Below the pieces are notes generated by a model. It was not told the origin of the DNA. It worked only from the letters and a program-made list of their open reading frames with translations, and did no database searches. DNA of 8,267 bases from Cyclobacteriaceae bacterium (GTDB lineage: Bacteria > Bacteroidota > Bacteroidia > Cytophagales > Cyclobacteriaceae), in contig JAOUKG010000086.1 in assembly GCA_029882725.1 (NCBI GenBank), positions 1 through 8,267 of the forward strand, written 5' to 3'. The translations under genes and the position numbers were made by a program. Positions 6,826 to 8,267 of the stretch are shown piece by piece (position 1 is the stretch's first letter; the number at the start of each line of letters is the position of its first letter).

Positions 6826-7374
6826 TTATCGTATCTCCACAAAATTATCCTGACAAGAAGCTTCCACATGTACCTGTTTTTGAGATAAGTCTACATCTGC
6901 TGTGAATCGACATGCATAAAAAACTCCGCTATTACAGTAAAATATTGGTATTTCACAACCAGAAAGAACAAAAACAGATGAAAATAACGGTTTGTAAATA
7001 TCCTTCTCAGTAACCACAAACAATCTGCTTTTATAATAAAATGCAACTGAATTTATAAAATCCTCATTCTTTAAATCACTCATAAATCCATTTAATGTAG
7101 CATGGATACCTTCTTCTCTAAATTCAATTAAAAAAAATGACGGGTACTTAACTTTGTATTTGCATGAATCACAACTATCCAATGCAAGTATTATCTCGTC
7201 AAAAATAACACTGTTTTTTTCATTCAGAAGCTTCATCTCTTTTAAATATATCATACAATCATCGTTTAATAAATCCACAAAAAAACTGCGTTGTGACTTG
7301 TACTTATTTAAAGAGACACAAGAAAAATTAAATAATATTATAATTAACAAAGACTTATAAATAATTGACTTCAT
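6826..7374 (-). CDS. Lipoprotein paired with the Rhs-JAB tip; putative immunity protein (copy 1)
   Basis: A 182-residue protein of no recognised family. The signal peptide KSIIYKSLLIIILFNFSC gives an acylated Cys19, so the mature protein is membrane-anchored and faces the periplasm or exterior. The body has an unusual run of aromatic residues and cysteines. It aligns with the second lipoprotein at 5554-6171 through AFYYKSRLFVV, the following LSGC (against ATGC), and a C-terminal cysteine (C174). Overall similarity is low by eye, so the copies diverged long ago or were acquired separately. The start codon is only 5 bases after the Rhs stop codon, so the two are translated from one message. GC content in 7201-7320 is about 27 percent, much lower than in the Rhs core. 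Position and pairing suggest immunity to the Rhs tip; a chaperone or accessory role is not excluded. Confidence 0.72.
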   Translation of the reverse strand: MKSIIYKSLLIIILFNFSCVSLNKYKSQRSFFVDLLNDDCMIYLKEMKLLNEKNSVIFDEIILALDSCDSCKYKVKYPSFFLIEFREEGIHATLNGFMSDLKNEDFINSVAFYYKSRLFVVTEKDIYKPLFSSVFVLSGCEIPIFYCNSGVFYACRFTADVDLSQKQVHVEASCQDNFVEIR

Positions 7375-7379
7375 AATTT

Positions 7380-8267
7380 TCAGTATTCATCATAATTATC
7401 TCCAGAAAATATCCCCATTATTACCGATGGAACAACACCCCTTAACCTATCTTTAAATGCCTTATCGAAATCTGATGGTGTAGTATTATCCTCTGGGTGG
7501 GAATGGATATGAGAAATAATAAACTTACCATCTTTAGCATCTTGTAAAGCTATGGATGCCCCAGCTATTTCCCTAATCCGTGAATGAGAAGTAACAATAT
7601 CTACAGTCACATTGGAATTACCTTGCTCAATAGATGCTGTATAAGACCACTCCACTTCAGTGTTCTTTTCTAAAAATTTAAAAATTTCTTTCCCTGTACA
7701 TGCCTCTGAAATTTCACCTAAATGTGCATAAGGAATTTCTTCATCACCTCCTCTAGTTGTCACAATTCCTTGTCTAAGATTAAATGTTCCTTTTTCCACT
7801 GTAATGTTTTTATGCCTTCGTCTTAATCCTCCACTTTTTTTATGTTTAATACTTCCCTCTTTACGTTCTTTTTTACTGACTTTTACTATAACATCTGTAT
7901 CCTCATCAGGTGCTGCAATTGGAGCATTTGAAAATCTTCCCTTTTTATCTACTAAAAAAGTGTCAAGCCCAATAGGGTCTATATATGCGATAGGATTGTT
8001 ATAGACGTATGCATATGGTGTATAATTATGATGTGTATTTTCTACCATAGGGTCAACCACATGCCACCTCCCCACACTCGCATCATACATCCTCGCCCCA
8101 TAGTCCATCCAACCCAGATCCAGTTCGTCCTGCATTTCCTTGCCGTTGTAGAGGTAGTCGTTCTTCATACTACCCCCACGCTGCCAGTGGTTCTTTTCCT
8201 CACCCCCAGCCCCTCTCCATTTTTCGTTCCTCAAAACAGAGAGGGGTGACTCCCGATTGAAAGACTG
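7380..8267 (-). CDS. Rhs/YD-repeat protein C-terminal end with JAMM metalloprotease tip (5' end beyond window)
   Basis: The frame is open to the right edge, so this is the 3' end of a larger gene; a TTG at 8234 is only an internal codon. The segment at about 8008-8150 is the hallmark end of an Rhs core (YNGKEMQDEL, then YDASVGRWHVVDP, then NNPIAYIDPIG). Rhs cores form a shell that encloses and delivers a variable toxic tip. The tip begins at LDTFLVDKKGRF and ends with a perfect JAMM/MPN+ motif, H-S-H-P-x6-S-x2-D at 7464-7505, with a candidate catalytic Glu in TEVEWS (about 7652). JAMM domains are zinc isopeptidases or peptidases, so a protease toxin is likely. The core end is GC-rich (about 54 percent in 8041-8160) and the tip AT-rich, typical of tip exchange. 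A palindromic repeat lies in frame near 8198-8246. The secretion route is not visible, and a truncated or displaced core fragment is possible. Confidence 0.82.
   Translation of the reverse strand, partial: QSFNRESPLSVLRNEKWRGAGGEEKNHWQRGGSMKNDYLYNGKEMQDELDLGWMDYGARMYDASVGRWHVVDPMVENTHHNYTPYAYVYNNPIAYIDPIGLDTFLVDKKGRFSNAPIAAPDEDTDVIVKVSKKERKEGSIKHKKSGGLRRRHKNITVEKGTFNLRQGIVTTRGGDEEIPYAHLGEISEACTGKEIFKFLEKNTEVEWSYTASIEQGNSNVTVDIVTSHSRIREIAGASIALQDAKDGKFIISHIHSHPEDNTTPSDFDKAFKDRLRGVVPSVIMGIFSGDNYDEY
8198..8246. repeat. Palindromic repeat inside the Rhs reading frame
   Basis: CCCCTCTC (8210-8217) and GAGAGGGG (8239-8246) form a perfect 8-base inverted repeat with a 21-base loop. It is preceded by CCTCACCCC (8198-8206). 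The same CCTCACCCC and CCCCTCTCC words occur in the intergenic element at 5222-5286. The Rhs frame reads straight through it, giving a Gly/Arg/Glu-rich stretch (NEKWRGAGGEE) that does not look like Rhs sequence. This resembles a mobile palindromic element inserted without breaking the frame, or one lying at the joint between an Rhs fragment and foreign DNA. Confidence 0.55.

Noticed and set aside
8232..8234. TTG at 8234 as the start of the Rhs end protein.
   Set aside because: The frame is open to the window edge and the first residues come from a palindromic repeat; an Rhs core end without its core is more simply the tail of a larger gene.

Overview
The window looks like an AT-rich chromosome segment of a Bacteroidota member, most likely a marine or soil flavobacterium. 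The evidence is lipoprotein signals throughout, almost no Shine-Dalgarno sequences, a TTTG/TAnnTTTG-like promoter, and a Bacteroidota-style Rhs/YD-repeat protein end. The species cannot be named from sequence alone. Every convincing gene lies on the minus strand, so the reading order is from high to low coordinates.

Right part (5554-8267): a compact polymorphic-toxin region. The 3' end of an Rhs/YD-repeat gene enters from beyond the right edge. It ends in a tip domain with a textbook JAMM/MPN+ (JAB) zinc-metalloprotease motif. Five bases later comes a small lipoprotein gene. Eight bases after that comes a free-standing copy of the same JAB-like tip without any Rhs core, and 4 bases further a second lipoprotein homologous to the first. 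The layout is tip, lipoprotein, orphan tip, lipoprotein: two diverged copies of one toxin/partner module. The lipoproteins are the obvious immunity candidates, but that is inferred from position and pairing. A palindromic GC-rich repeat sits in frame inside the Rhs gene, and related words occur in the intergenic region at 5222-5286.

Middle (2517-5553): a roughly 590 bp stretch with no convincing gene holds degenerate repeats and a plausible promoter. It precedes a two-gene unit of Tat-signal proteins: a phosphotriesterase-family amidohydrolase with all metal ligands, and a protein that resembles NodB-type polysaccharide deacetylases. They probably form one exported degradative operon of unknown substrate.

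Left part (1-2401): a lipoprotein alpha/beta hydrolase of the Bem46/ABHD13 type, then norC and norB (cut by the left edge). These encode the cytochrome c-dependent nitric oxide reductase that turns NO into N2O in denitrification or NO detoxification. A CRP/FNR-type palindrome lies 84 bases upstream of norC and suggests control by an NO- or oxygen-responsive CRP/FNR-family regulator. No tRNA, rRNA, CRISPR array or complete insertion sequence was seen.
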